Positions 1-10,490 of a stretch of DNA of 64,000 nt are shown in pieces. The stretch's first letter is position 1. Each line of letters starts with the position of its first letter. Origin of the DNA: Hofstenia miamia (lineage: Eukaryota > Xenacoelomorpha > Acoela). The DNA lies in NCBI GenBank assembly GCA_004352715.1, contig SCFE01000046.1:1397503-1461502 (forward strand), written 5' to 3'. The position numbers and the translations under genes were made by a program. The notes under the pieces were generated by a model. That model was given only the letters and a program-made list of their open reading frames with translations, searched no databases and was not told where the DNA came from.

Positions 1-365
1 CTTTTTAAAATCAAACTTACATTTGCATATAGTACTGAACTTGCAGTATAAGAAAATAAGGTAAATTTATTGTTACATTCCTGTATGCTCAGTTGGTTTT
101 AGAAATAGTCGGATTCACTGAGTAGAGTTTGAGGGACATTGACAAGAATCGTTGTGGTGTTGAAACATTTTCATTGACAGGAGTCTTTTCATATTTTATG
201 TATTAAGCATCGGACTTTTTGATATACTTTTGAGAGTTCAAGTTCAATCCCTTGTTGGTAAATTGAACATTCGTGATTTTTGGATATAATCTTAGAAATT
301 TAGTTTTCTTTCTCAGCTACACATTGTGTTATTAAATTCCTTAGTAAAAATCCGGTTTCACGACA
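1..365 (+). repeat. 3' part of copy A's 5' LTR (U5 side)
   Basis: This stretch aligns loosely with about 20545-20906 before copy C, including the similar ends ggtttcacgaca here and ggtttcactaca there. The end is placed just before a primer-binding-site-like sequence. The LTR start lies outside the window. An alternative is that this is untranslated leader and the LTR ends earlier. Confidence 0.5.
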
Positions 366-385
366 TTTGGTGACATCAGTGAGAT
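366..385 (+). promoter_or_regulatory. Candidate primer binding site, copy A
   Basis: The sequence TTTGGTGACATCAGTGAG begins with TGG, the complement of a tRNA 3' CCA end, two bases after an LTR-like ...ACA terminus. From memory its pattern (TGGTG, then ..AGTG.GAT) is closest to the complement of a metazoan tRNA-Leu 3' end, with several mismatches. Copy C has a more decayed version at 20907-20926. Confidence 0.45.
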
Positions 386-632
386 AAAATTTTCGGAAAT
401 AACAAAGAAAATTAATTAAAATTTGTTTTGCTTGTTAAATAAATTAAGGACTCATAGAAAAAAAATACGTGTGGGAGTTTTAGAGAAATAGTCTAAGAAT
501 TGAAAAACATGATGAAAATTTAAATTAGGGAGACTGGTAAACTAGTTGACGGTTATAGTAAATAATTAAACTAATAGTTAGTGAAGTTAATAATTTTAAC
601 ACTTATGTTTTTAGGATTTTAGTTCAGAAATC

Positions 633-1423
633 ATGGCGCAGAGACTGTTGATGCCACCTGAAAAATTTTATTTTAACAAGACAGTAAGTTTCACTGACTG
701 GCTCCAAATGTTTACGGTGCTATGCAAATTAAATGGTTGGGAAGACAGTGAAGTAAAGGCTGGATGCATCACGCTGAGTTTGAAGGGCCATGCGAAAAGT
801 ATTTATACAGTGCTGCCTTTGGAAGTGCGTCAAGTTAGAGACGATGATGATTATGAAAACTTAATCAAAATACTTTCAAAGAAATTTATTTCCAATGCAC
901 AAGTCACCAGTGAAATGATACTTCGGGCCAGGAAGCAGTTAGACAAGGAGAGCCTGCTAGAGTTTAGCAAAGAGATATTTAGATTATCAGTTAAAGCCTA
1001 TCCAAAAATGCCAATGGAATTGATTAATTGTACATTGGCAAAAAGTGCTTTCATCAAAGGCATAAATGATAGTGAAATAAGATTCCAGGTGTGAACAGCA
1101 AACCCAAAAGATCTGGAAGAAGCTCTGACCATTTCTTTAAGTGCTGAAAGTGCTCTTGCCATTGAAAGAAGATCACATAAATTAACAAAAGTGCACCACA
1201 TCTTACAACCAAAAATGGAGAGTAATATCTGTGGGAGAAATTCGAAGTACAATTAAAAGCATTAATTGAAAAAGTTGATCACCTGACTGTAGAGAAGTCG
1301 CAAACTAAAATGAACAAGCCGAAAAATTATGATTGGTCAAACGTGATTTGTTACAAATGCAACCAATCAGGACACATATTGAGAGCATGTCCGACAAATC
1401 AGAGTAAGCAGAATTTAAACTAA
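633..1423 (+). pseudogene. gag: gag of copy A, broken
   Basis: Structural capsid/nucleocapsid protein that packages the element RNA. The N-terminal 153 residues are open and look like a retrotransposon gag capsid domain: a WLQ.F start, then LKGHAKS, then a long helical stretch with ARKQLDKESLLEFS. A TGA at 1092-1094 replaces a Trp codon of copy C, and the frame is lost near 1220. The zinc knuckle CYKCNQSGHILRACP lies at about 1351-1395. The ATG at 633 sits in cATGg context and matches the start of copy C. A stop TAA at 1421-1423 ends the gene. It is clearly orthologous to the intact gag at 21163-21951. Confidence 0.88.
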
Positions 1424-1446
1424 GGGAGGCCGAGCTTGCCTCGGCC
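1421..1446 (+). promoter_or_regulatory. gag-pol junction hairpin, copy A (start codon lost)
   Basis: Seven GC-rich pairs (1428-1434 with 1440-1446, loop CTTGC) lie four bases after the gag stop. In copies B and C the junction is TAATG; here it reads TAAGG, so the pol start is destroyed. One stem pair is C-G here and T-G in B and C, so pairing is kept despite the change. Confidence 0.55.
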
Positions 1447-4400
1447 AAAACAACTAAAATTTATTTACATAATTTGGATAAAACCAGTGATTCTTTAGTG
1501 TATGTAAAATTGCCTGTACAAGGTTGGAAATCTAAAATATTAATTGACACAGGAAGTCCACTCTCCTTAGCAAATGAAAGTTTTTTTAAAAAATTAGGAA
1601 ATAAAATTCAGTTAGATAATTTGATTAAGGTGTTTGCAGCTAATGGACAACAATTAGATATCAAGGGAAAACTAATATAGAAATCACTTTAAATACACAA
1701 ACTATTATTGCAAATGTGTTTGTAGTGGGAGATCTCTTAGAAACCATCATTTTAGGCTGTGACGTATTAAGAGATTGTCAAAGCACTATTGACTTTGGAA
1801 CTAAAAGAATTTACTTCAAAAATGAATCTAATAGTTATCCTTTTGAATATAATATGGCCGAAGAAATTGAAATTATTAACCCAGCACCAAATCAAAATAA
1901 ACTTAGGGATTTCGTTAATTTTTCAATACATTTAGATAAAGCAGAGCCTTTGAGGGCAAGCCAGAAGAGTTCAGAGGTGAAAAGATCTAAGAGGATGACT
2001 GAAATTCTCAGGCAGATTAAATTTGATGAGATTGAAATTCTTCCATCTGAAAAGTCAACTTTCCTAAAACAAATCAAGAAGTTCAAAAATGTGTTCACAC
2101 TAAGTTTGGAAGAATTGGGAAGTTGCAATCTGATGCCACTGGAATTGAATACAACAGATGAACGACCTGTAAATGTGTGACCTCATCAAGTTCCATTAGC
2201 TTTTCAAGATGAGCTGAGACAACAAATTAATTCAATGCTAAATTTAGGGGTTATTTTGAAGTCAAACAGTTCTTGGAACTCGCCAGTGGTGTTAGTACGA
2301 AAAAAAGACAACAAACTAAGAGTCTGCATTGATTATAGAAAAACAGTGAATGGAAAATTGGTGAGTGTAAGTGCATATCCACTTCCTAACATTGAAAATA
2401 TACTAGACACCATTCAGGGTTCTCAATACTTCATTTCTTTAGATTTGGCAAGTGGTTATCATCAAATGAAAATTAAGGAGTGTGACGTACATAAGACAGC
2501 CTTCTTGGTCCCATCAGGTCACTTTCACTTCAATGTCTTACCTTTTGGTATTTTGAGTGGACCTTCACAATTTCAAAGATTAATGGATTATGTCTTAGGT
2601 GAATTACTATATAAGGCTTGTCTTGTTTATTCTGGTAATTGGAAAGACATTTGAACAAACACTTGAAAATTTCAGAAAGTTAGCCACAGTACTTAGAAAT
2701 GTGGGATTGAAATTGTGTGCTAAGAAATGTGTCTTTTTCAAGAAGGAAATAAAATTTCTGGGCCATAAGATTTCTAAGAAAGGGCTAGAATGTGATGAGG
2801 AGAAAATCAAGGCAGTAAAACTTTTAAAACCACTGTCAAATATAACACAACTACGCAGCTTCTTAGGACTAACTGGGTATTATCAAAGATTTGTGGAAGG
2901 TTATGCAGAGTTAGCTTACCCTTTGACTAAATTGTTATGCAAAAATTGTCCATTTGACTGGGAAACTGACCAGCAGCAGGCTTTTGAAAACTTAAAACAA
3001 AAATTAATCTGGGCGCCTATTTTAGATTATCCAGATGTAACAAAGGAATTCATTCTATCCACAGATGCAAGTGGGGTGGCCCTGGGCACAGTGTTGGCTC
3101 AATAGGGCGAGAATGGAGAAACAGTGGTTGCATATGCGAGTCATGCTTTACAAGGTTCTGAATTAAACTATTCCACTACAAAAAAAGAATTTTTGGGAGT
3201 TGTCTGGGCAGTTCGAAAATTTAAACATTATTTATATGGTAGGAAGTTTACAGTAATTACAGACCATGCTAGCTTAAAATGGCTGCGGAATTTAAAAGAA
3301 ATCAGTGGTCACTTATACTGTTGGCTTGCATTTTTGGCAGAATTTGATTTCAACATAGTACATAAACCTGGAGCTAAACATCAAAATGCTGACGCATTAA
3401 GCAGATTGGATCCAGTAATTCTTAGAGAGCCTGATAAAGGAGTAGATGACCCTAGGGACTTACTAACTTTCTCAATAAAATTGGGTTGTGAGGAGAAAGA
3501 AAAATTCATACAAGCTCAAAAACAAGACGTAATAATTGGCCCAATATATAAAAAGTTAATTTCTGAAAAGATCTTGATAAAACCAGATAAACAAAGTTTG
3601 CAGGGTGTTCTGTGGGAGACTCTTTATTTATGGTCAAGATGGGAAAATTTATTTGAACAAGATCAAATATTATATCTTAGGGAACCAAAACAACCTTTAA
3701 AATTAATCATACCTAGGGTATTTATATCTAAGGTTTTAAAGGCAGTACATACTACAGCTTCAGGCAGGCATTTTGGAATAACTAAAACAAATAACAAAAT
3801 AAAAGAATTGTATTTTTGGGTAGGTATGACCAATGATGTGATATCTTATATAAATGCTTGCAAAAGATGCAATAAAAGAAAATTTCCTGTACCAGCAGTA
3901 AGGGCACCAATGAAATCCATTAAGGTAGGTTATCCTTTCGAAATAATCGCTGCGGATTTTATGGGTCCTTTACCCAAAAGTGAAAATGGAAACAAGTGGA
4001 TTTTAACAGTAGTGGACCTATTTTCAAAATTTTCATTTGCATTTCCCTTAGTAGATTCGACGGTGGAATTGACTGTGAAAGTATTAGTTAATAGAATATT
4101 TACCCAGTTTGGTCTTCCCAACCATATTTTGACAGACCAAGGAAGGAATTTCAAGAGCATTTTAATCCATCAACTATGTTTTCTTTTAGATATTAAGAAA
4201 TTACAAACAATGGCATTTCATCCTCAAGGAAATGGACAAACAGAACGATGGAACAAAACCTTGATTGATATAATTTCCAAATACATCGACAAAGATCAAA
4301 ATGACTGGGATCAGTTTATAGAACAGGCGTGCTTCGCATATAACACCAGTAAACATCAGTCTACAGGCATCTCTCCTTTCCAAGTTATGTTTGGTAGGAA

Positions 4401-5072
4401 AGCACGGGTTCCAGTGCAACTGCTGTTACCAGAACCAGAAGATCAAAGACCTCATTATGATAATATACATCAATATATTTTAGATTTACAGATGAACTTG
4501 AGTTGCCTACAGCAAGCAGTGATAGAAGCCACTGGACAAGCACAGGAAATGAGGAGCACCTACTATAAAAAAAGGTGCGGTTTCAAGAGTTTGCAGTGGG
4601 AGACAAAGTTTTATTGTACCACCCAGCAATTAAGAAAGGAATGGTGAAGAAATTGCATAGTCCTTATTTGGGGCTGTAGGAAGTGGTAAAAGATATCAAT
4701 GAGGTCAACGTACAGATTAAGCATATTAAATATCCCCAGAAGAAATGGCAAATCATTCACATAAGTAGGTTGAAACCATACAAGGAGACATGTTTAGAAA
4801 TCCCAAATGTGGATGAGGTGGGAGCAAGCATCTCCAAGGAAGAAGAAGATGAATTAACATTGTGTCAGCAAGTTGATATTCCCATATTGGAACTCAGCAT
4901 CAAGAATCAGTCAGAGGCCCAGGCACCCAGTCTGGAGCCAGAGCCAGAGCCAATTTGGGTACGAAGAGAAGATCAAGAAAATGCTCCTGAAAGACCTTTC
5001 CAAAGGGACCCTTATCCTGACCATCAAAGAAAAATACCTGACAGATATGGTCCTGTGTTAGCATGGGTATGA
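1424..5072 (+). pseudogene. pol: pol of copy A (protease-RT-RNase H-integrase), broken
   Basis: Replication polyprotein. The aspartic protease motif LIDTGS is near 1540. Reverse transcriptase spans about 2170-2950, with CIDYRK and SLDLASGYHQMKI blocks. RNase H follows from about 3010 (LSTDAS). Integrase lies in the long open stretch 3124-4647, with H-x7-H and CKRC zinc ligands near 3748-3870. The integrase catalytic triad is intact: Asp at 3955, Asp at 4135 and Glu at 4243, which is D,D-35-E. Breaks include stops at 1678, 2178 and 3103. A deletion near 2630 removes most of the YLDD active site, and frames shift near 1700 and 4650. The acidic, proline-rich tail ends with PVLAWV at 5072. Confidence 0.9.
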
Positions 5073-5322
5073 CTTCACAAAAAGGGGAAGTATAAAATGC
5101 ATGATGAATTTGAGAAACTTTATAGTGCATGAGAAATTAATTGGTTTTATAAAAATGTTTAGAAAACAAACAAAGTTCATGGTGGGAGAAGAATAGAAGG
5201 TGGTCTAGATTGTGGACTTGCAGATTAAAGTAGACTGTTTATATTCGTTCCCATTTGTAGTTTAGAAACATAAAAATTTTTAGTTTTTCTTTAGGTGTTG
5301 TAATTAATTTAACTGCATGAAA

Positions 5323-5340
5323 AATAGTAATTGTTTTTAG
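5323..5340 (+). promoter_or_regulatory. Splice acceptor-like site before the small ORF, copy A
   Basis: A pyrimidine run ending in TTTTTAG finishes at 5340, eight bases before the ATG at 5349. The same sequence and spacing occur in copies B (AG at 14581-14582) and C (AG at 25859-25860). That conservation suggests expression from a spliced subgenomic RNA. Confidence 0.5.
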
Positions 5341-5348
5341 GAAAGGAT

Positions 5349-5579
5349 ATGAGAACCTTTATGCACTTCACATTCTTCTATACCTGGACGTACAGCCAAC
5401 ATGGGAAGGAGGAATGGATAGTTCACTCTTATATAGAGCCAATGGAAAGATTCAGGGTGGCAAGTGTGCATGCTGAGCACCAAAGTAAGATGAAAAAACA
5501 TAGGATGCAAAGAAAAGCTATAATCACCACCCTGGAATATAAACAATTGATACTCATAAATTTAACAATTAATAAATAA
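5349..5579 (+). CDS. Conserved 76-residue small ORF of unknown function, copy A
   Basis: I do not recognise this protein. It begins MRTFMH and contains the blocks GKEEW, MERFRVASVHAEH and AIITTLE. It is lysine/arginine-rich in its second half and has no signal peptide or membrane segment. It lies about 275 bases after pol and before ORF-X, directly after an acceptor-like TTTTTAG. The same 231-base frame is present in all three copies with matching start and stop: intact in A and C, one stop in B. The ATG at 5349 is chosen because it is shared. A small regulatory or RNA-binding accessory protein is possible, but that is only inference from its basic composition. Confidence 0.6.
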   Translation: MRTFMHFTFFYTWTYSQHGKEEWIVHSYIEPMERFRVASVHAEHQSKMKKHRMQRKAIITTLEYKQLILINLTINK

Positions 5580-6036
5580 CTGTTGTTTGTTTTAGTTAAA
5601 GAATTAATTAATTGTTAGAGCAGAAATTAGGGTACAACATAGACCAATTACTCAACTGTACTGAAAAATCTATATGTAAACTCGTAGTAAGCCATAAGTA
5701 ATACATATTTACAAAGGTTGTGTAAAAGTTAATGACCAAATTAGAACCAGACCAAAAACGTAACCTTGTACAAAGTAAGTAGCACCAGGGAAGTAAGGAG
5801 GCTGTTTGAAGGTATTATTAATTTAAATAGCCAAGGTTTTTGGTAATGGCTAATTACAAGGGTTTAAATCGTGAATGCAACTTCTGACTACGGCCAGACC
5901 CCAAATTGAACCAAAATTGCAGAACTTTAGATTGAAGACGTGATCAAAAAGTAAAATTGATTAATACATTATACTGTAAGACTACTATTACAGTGGAAAT
6001 GGTATATCAGAAACACGTAGTGGTATCATGAACTTN
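5580..6036 (+). other. Non-coding spacer of copy A ending at a single-N join
   Basis: AT-rich spacer between the small ORF and ORF-X, matching 26101-26590 of copy C. The single N at 6036 coincides with loss of about 610 bases that copy C carries here, covering the ORF-X acceptor and its first 130 or so codons. Confidence 0.7.
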
Positions 6037-6948
6037 AATCGAAAAAGTAAATATAACCTGCAGTAGAGTTGTGATGGTCCCTCTAGATTGTGTGATCTAT
6101 AATGGTGAAACTTTGCTTAAGTATCTGCTGAAGCCACCATTGGCAGTTAATTATCTGATGTCCACTCTACATTATCATGATCTAGAGGGTAGAAAAATAT
6201 ACTGGAAGGCAAGAAAACAATTTGAAATAACAGATAACCTTTTATATTGCAGGAACATGGAACAATCACAGGAGCAAATAAATATTCAAAGGATGCAGGA
6301 GTTTTTAGAGTTTGTGGACAAGGAACATCCTGCTTTGGTGTTCCTGAACAGTACCAATGCACAGGCGGAATTTCTAAATTCTAACCATCGGCCTTAACAA
6401 ATTCATTAGAAAATAAACAAATGAAAGCTACAGGAATGATATTATTCAATGGCACCCAAGACTGTCCAATGTTGGGTTTGCACAACTGGGGAATTCCTGT
6501 ATATGATCTTGCTTATAGGATGGAAACAAAGATCATGGTCCTATTGAATATACAAAAGCCTCAGGAGATCAAAGAAGAACAATTACTAGAAGCCACGATT
6601 CAGGAGATGCCTTCCTTCTCTTTAACATCTTTAGCAAAGAAAGTGTGCCCAGATAGACTCAGAAAATTAAGAGAACAAGGCCTTCAGCCACATGATAGCT
6701 GATTCGATTTGCAAATAACTTATGAGTTGGCTCAGATCACACTTCAATTCAGAAGGAAGAATGAGAAAGTTTTCAAAAAGCTGGAAGAGATACTTCAATG
6801 CAGCCAAACCACAATACTGTCAGAGGAAGTTTGGTTGAAAAATTGTTTAGACCCAAACTTCCCAGCAGATGATTGGTCACAGTTAGATCAAGAGAAGAGG
6901 GATGAAATCACTGCCAAATGGAGTGTGTTCCTACAAAAATATAAATGA
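6037..6948 (+). pseudogene. ORF-X of copy A, N-terminus missing and broken
   Basis: Remnant of the accessory gene between the small ORF and env. It joins the frame just after the single N, so the start and the DLEF motif are absent. Open pieces are 6071-6397, 6421-6702 and 6709-6948. Visible blocks include VPLDC, YLLKPPLAV, a LHYHDLEG block, NLLYCRN, TNAQAEFL, NGTQDCPMLGLHNWG and LQPHDS. A TAA at 6395-6397 with a nearby frameshift breaks the middle. A TGA at 6700-6702 stands where copy B has CGA. The C-terminus WSVFLQKYK is shared with copy B. See the copy B and C entries for the possible exonuclease relationship. Confidence 0.75.
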
Positions 6949-7039
6949 AAGGCGAATCATGTAAAGCCCATGTTAAAATTAATTACTAATGAGTACAGTT
7001 TCAAGTACTAATTAAGAACAACGTCTAATCAATGCAATG

Positions 7040-7053
7040 ATATTATAATTTAG
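7040..7053 (+). promoter_or_regulatory. env splice acceptor-like site, copy A
   Basis: The sequence ATTATAATTTAG ends one base before the env ATG at 7055 and is identical in copy B (AG at 16869-16870, ATG at 16872). Errantivirus env genes are known to be expressed from spliced RNA. The pyrimidine tract is weak. Confidence 0.5.
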
Positions 7054-7443
7054 GATGTCTGCTCTCTTCTACAGTTTGATATGGCTGCAGATAGTGGGAC
7101 AGATAGAGAATGGAATTTTGTTCAATAGACAATTCAAAGTCATGCAAACTGAACATTGGAAAATGATCAAATTCTTAATACCTTTTTCAACAGTGAATTT
7201 TTCACAAGAGATAGTCAGAAATATGCCTATGTTTCAACTAAAGCAAGAGGGGAAAAAAGAAAGCTGTGTGAAGAATGAATCAGAACGTGAAAGTGTAGTA
7301 AACTGGCTAGTTCGTCTTATCAATCAAGAAGGAAAGGAGATTGAAATAGAATTGGAAGAGATTAAAATTCAAGCAAAACTGTTAATTCCAGAAAGTTTAC
7401 CAGAATCAGGGACTCAACCTTATCTTTCTCAAAGGCAGAGAGC

Positions 7444-7787
7444 NNNNNNNNNNNNNNNNNNNNNNNNNNNNNNNNNNNNNNNNNNNNNNNNNNNNNNNNN
7501 NNNNNNNNNNNNNNNNNNNNNNNNNNNNNNNNNNNNNNNNNNNNNNNNNNNNNNNNNNNNNNNNNNNNNNNNNNNNNNNNNNNNNNNNNNNNNNNNNNNN
7601 NNNNNNNNNNNNNNNNNNNNNNNNNNNNNNNNNNNNNNNNNNNNNNNNNNNNNNNNNNNNNNNNNNNNNNNNNNNNNNNNNNNNNNNNNNNNNNNNNNNN
7701 NNNNNNNNNNNNNNNNNNNNNNNNNNNNNNNNNNNNNNNNNNNNNNNNNNNNNNNNNNNNNNNNNNNNNNNNNNNNNNNNNNNNNNN
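7444..7787. other. Assembly gap of 344 N inside env A
   Basis: The flanks match copy B at 17265 and 17438, which are only 172 bases apart. The gap is therefore exactly twice the expected length. It hides the fusion-peptide region. Confidence 0.9.
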
Positions 7788-8448
7788 ACTCAAATGGATG
7801 AGAAGTTTGTGTTGGTAGCTACAGAATTAAAGAAATTGTGGGAAGAAAAGAAGAAAATTGACAACACCTTACACAAACTACAAGAGGTAATGCCAAAGAT
7901 AGGTTACTTTCACTGTGAACTCGTGAACCTTTTTCTGGATCAGACGAACTGGACAGCTCATTTAAGCGTGAAATTTGCGGGTTTAAAATCATTCAGGATA
8001 GGGCTCTGAAGTTACATGGCCCTTTTACTGCAAGTGATACTGTCTTTGATGGAAGGTTATCTGTGACATAGTTTAGTCTCTCCAAAAGATCTCAAAAAGC
8101 TAGTTGCAGTCTTAGCTCACAAAGAGCTTCAGCAAGAAACTCATTTATCCCCTACTTTATCAACAAAACGAATTCTAGCATACTATCAATCCAAACTGGT
8201 AAGTGCTGTGTATGTCACACCATACAGCCTTCATGTTTGAATGGGAAGTTCTTTCAACTCAATGAGTCAACAGATTTATGTCTATCATGCAACATCACTT
8301 CCAATGGCATCACCTGATGGAAAGCTGTTTACCACATGGGAACTAGAGACGCCATATTTAGCCATAAGTAGAGATAATGCAATGTTTGCTGAATTAGATT
8401 CAGAGACTTTGAAATTTTGCAAAGGTGGATCATTAAGAATCTGTGAAC

Positions 8449-8614
8449 ATGGGTTTCCAACTTATTGGAATAAAGCCAGCTCATGTTTAGTTTCTCTGTT
8501 CTTTGGAATAGAAACGCAAATTTTTTTAACTATGGATTTCCAACTTATCAGAATAAAGCCAGTTCATGTTTAGTTTCTCTGTTCTTTGGAATAGAAACGC
8601 AAATTTTTTAATTA
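8449..8614 (+). repeat. 83-base tandem duplication in env A
   Basis: 8449-8531 and 8532-8614 are near-identical (each contains agtttctctgttctttgg). Copy B has one unit, at about 18091-18173. The duplication shifts the reading frame. Confidence 0.85.
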
Positions 8615-9462
8615 TGTAAGACAAAAGTTATATCTCACATTCTGGCAGAAAATGCTAAGAACCTAGGGTATGGACGGTGGCTTTTCATTTCTCCTATTAG
8701 TACAAAATTTCTTGTGAACAGTTCTATTGAGAAGAAATATATGCCCAATAGAATTCCAGCTTGCAGAGCATGTATTATAAGGCTTGGATGTGGACAAATT
8801 TTGGAAGAGAAGAGTGTTACACTAAAACCAGATCTTATGACATGCTGGGAAGGTTATAAAAGAATAGATGTTACCATATCAAGACTGTTAAGAGGGATAT
8901 ATGATGCATTTCTGGCATTGCAAGAGCAACCATATCTGTCGTCAGCACAAGCACACCAAAATTTGATTCAGGAAGTGCAAGTACATCTCAAAGCCAATAC
9001 TAGAGTAAGCCCAGATTCAATCAAAGAGTGGAGGAAAATTGCCAAACTGCTGGGAGACAGATTGGCTAAGGCAAAATAATTTCCTCAAATGAACTACAGG
9101 AATTTACACCATGGAAAATTTCGATTCTGTTACCTTTTATAACCACAGCAATAGGGGCAGTTTCAGCTCTTTTACTGGCATTCTGCATCTGGAAGAAGAT
9201 ACATGCTATCTTGCACAATCCTCTTAAACACTTACATGGTCTCAAAGGAGATTCAAAAATAGTGGTAGTCACAGATACAGTAGGCCATGATGAATGGACA
9301 GAAAACAAAAGCCAAAATAAACTCTGTGTAATTAAAGAAGATGACATGTGTTAAAGGTTGCTCCTCGACCAGACAGTCCAATAATTCGTCATCCCATGAC
9401 AACATTCTCACTGGGTCTTCCAACAGTTCATTATCCTAATCAGAACCAAGTCACCCAAGCTT

Positions 9463-9477
9463 GAGAAGAAAAAGGAG
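9463..9477 (+). promoter_or_regulatory. Polypurine tract, copy A
   Basis: GAGAAGAAAAAGGAG is all purine and overlaps the env stop codon. It marks the plus-strand primer site and the probable start of LTR1 at 9478. Copy B has a counterpart at 19026-19042. Confidence 0.55.
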
Positions 9478-10008
9478 TTATATCTACGCATGAAAAATTA
9501 TTGGTATTTATCTTATAAGGGACTTTTTAAAGTAATATTGGTAAGATTTGCATAGAATTTCTGGAAATTCATAAGTCAAATCTGGCAGTGGTGAATGTAG
9601 TAAAATGGGAAGTTTACAAATTTCTTGAATTCAAAAACTGCCTAGAATAACTTTAAATTTTTCTTCTGAGAATTAATTTTGAAACATAAATTAAGAAATT
9701 TACTAAATCTCTTGTGAAATTTACTGAAAGCTATTTGGGATTTCTTTTGTGGTTTGTAAATTTACTGAAATTGTAAGTACCTGGCAGTGTTTTAAAAAGC
9801 TTACTCTTTGTGAAAGCAATGTTTGAAAACTCCTTTAAGTGCTTAATGAGGTAACGTAAAAGTCAAAGGAACTAATAATGAGTTTCTACTCCAAATGACG
9901 AGAGGATGATGGACGTGACATTAAACGCTAAAATTGGCCCAAAATGTCACGCTAATTTTGGAACTAAAAATGAACATCTAAACCAGAGGACAATGATGTA
10001 GAACAGGG

Positions 10009-10016
10009 TATAAAAA
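10009..10016 (+). promoter_or_regulatory. TATA box of LTR1
   Basis: TATAAAAA, followed about 30 bases later by GAAGGACCAACC, where transcription would begin. It marks the end of U3. The same box lies at 19570-19577 in LTR2. Confidence 0.65.
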
Positions 10017-10186
10017 CCTTCAAAACTTCATAGAAGGACCAACCTCCGCCTGATACTCTGAGAAGTAGAGCAAAATCGCGCAAAGATTTCTAGTCTAATT
10101 CAGACAAACAAACTCAGCTAAAGACATCTTTTGGTCTCTTTATCAAATTAGAAGTTATTTCAACGTTTAGTGGTGATACTCGTCAG

Positions 10187-10370
10187 GTAAAGGTTTTGAA
10201 ATTGATCTCATATTAATTAACATTAGAGGTTTCATTTAGTATTAAATATAATGGGTGACTTTAGTTATTTAATTTGTTTATTGCTGTGACTTGTGTGACT
10301 TGTATAAACATTCTCCTGTTTGTAAAATAAATAAGTTATTGTTTTCTTATGTTTTGCTTTTAATTTACAG
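10187..10370 (+). promoter_or_regulatory. Candidate leader intron with splice donor, LTR1
   Basis: The donor CGTCAG|GTAAAG (first intron base 10187) is a near-consensus site. The first good acceptor is TTTTAATTTACAG ending at 10370. The 184-base interval is conserved in LTR2 (19748-19931). The donor could also pair with the acceptors before the small ORF, ORF-X and env. Confidence 0.5.
10326..10331 (+). terminator. Poly(A) signal of LTR1
   Basis: AATAAA within TGTAAAATAAATAAG, followed by a T/G-rich stretch (GTTATTGTTTTC). It lies inside the candidate intron, so in the 5' LTR it falls downstream of the splice donor. The LTR2 equivalent is 19887-19892. Confidence 0.5.
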
Positions 10371-10490
10371 TTGAGAGAGTAAAACTGTTACATGAAAGTA
10401 CAACAAAACTAAGGCGGTTTTGTTTGAAAGACATTAATTATCAAGAGTTTTGAATTAAAACCTATCACTAACATTCGACACTACAAGGAA

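Larger units (their letters stand above)
7055..9464 (+). pseudogene. env: F-type env of copy A, gapped and broken
   Basis: Envelope fusion glycoprotein homologous to the copy B env. The N-terminal segment is open to the gap: a short hydrophobic leader (ALFYSLIWL), then NGILFNRQF and a conserved EHW, then a basic QRQR site just before the N run at 7444. After the gap the heptad-like region resumes at 7788. Stops occur at 8007-8009 (TGA; copy B has CAA) and 8237-8239. An 83-base tandem duplication (8449-8614) shifts the frame. The membrane-anchor region near 9117-9200 keeps a TGG codon where copy B has a stop. The tail is then frameshifted near 9350. The gene cannot encode a full protein. Confidence 0.82.
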
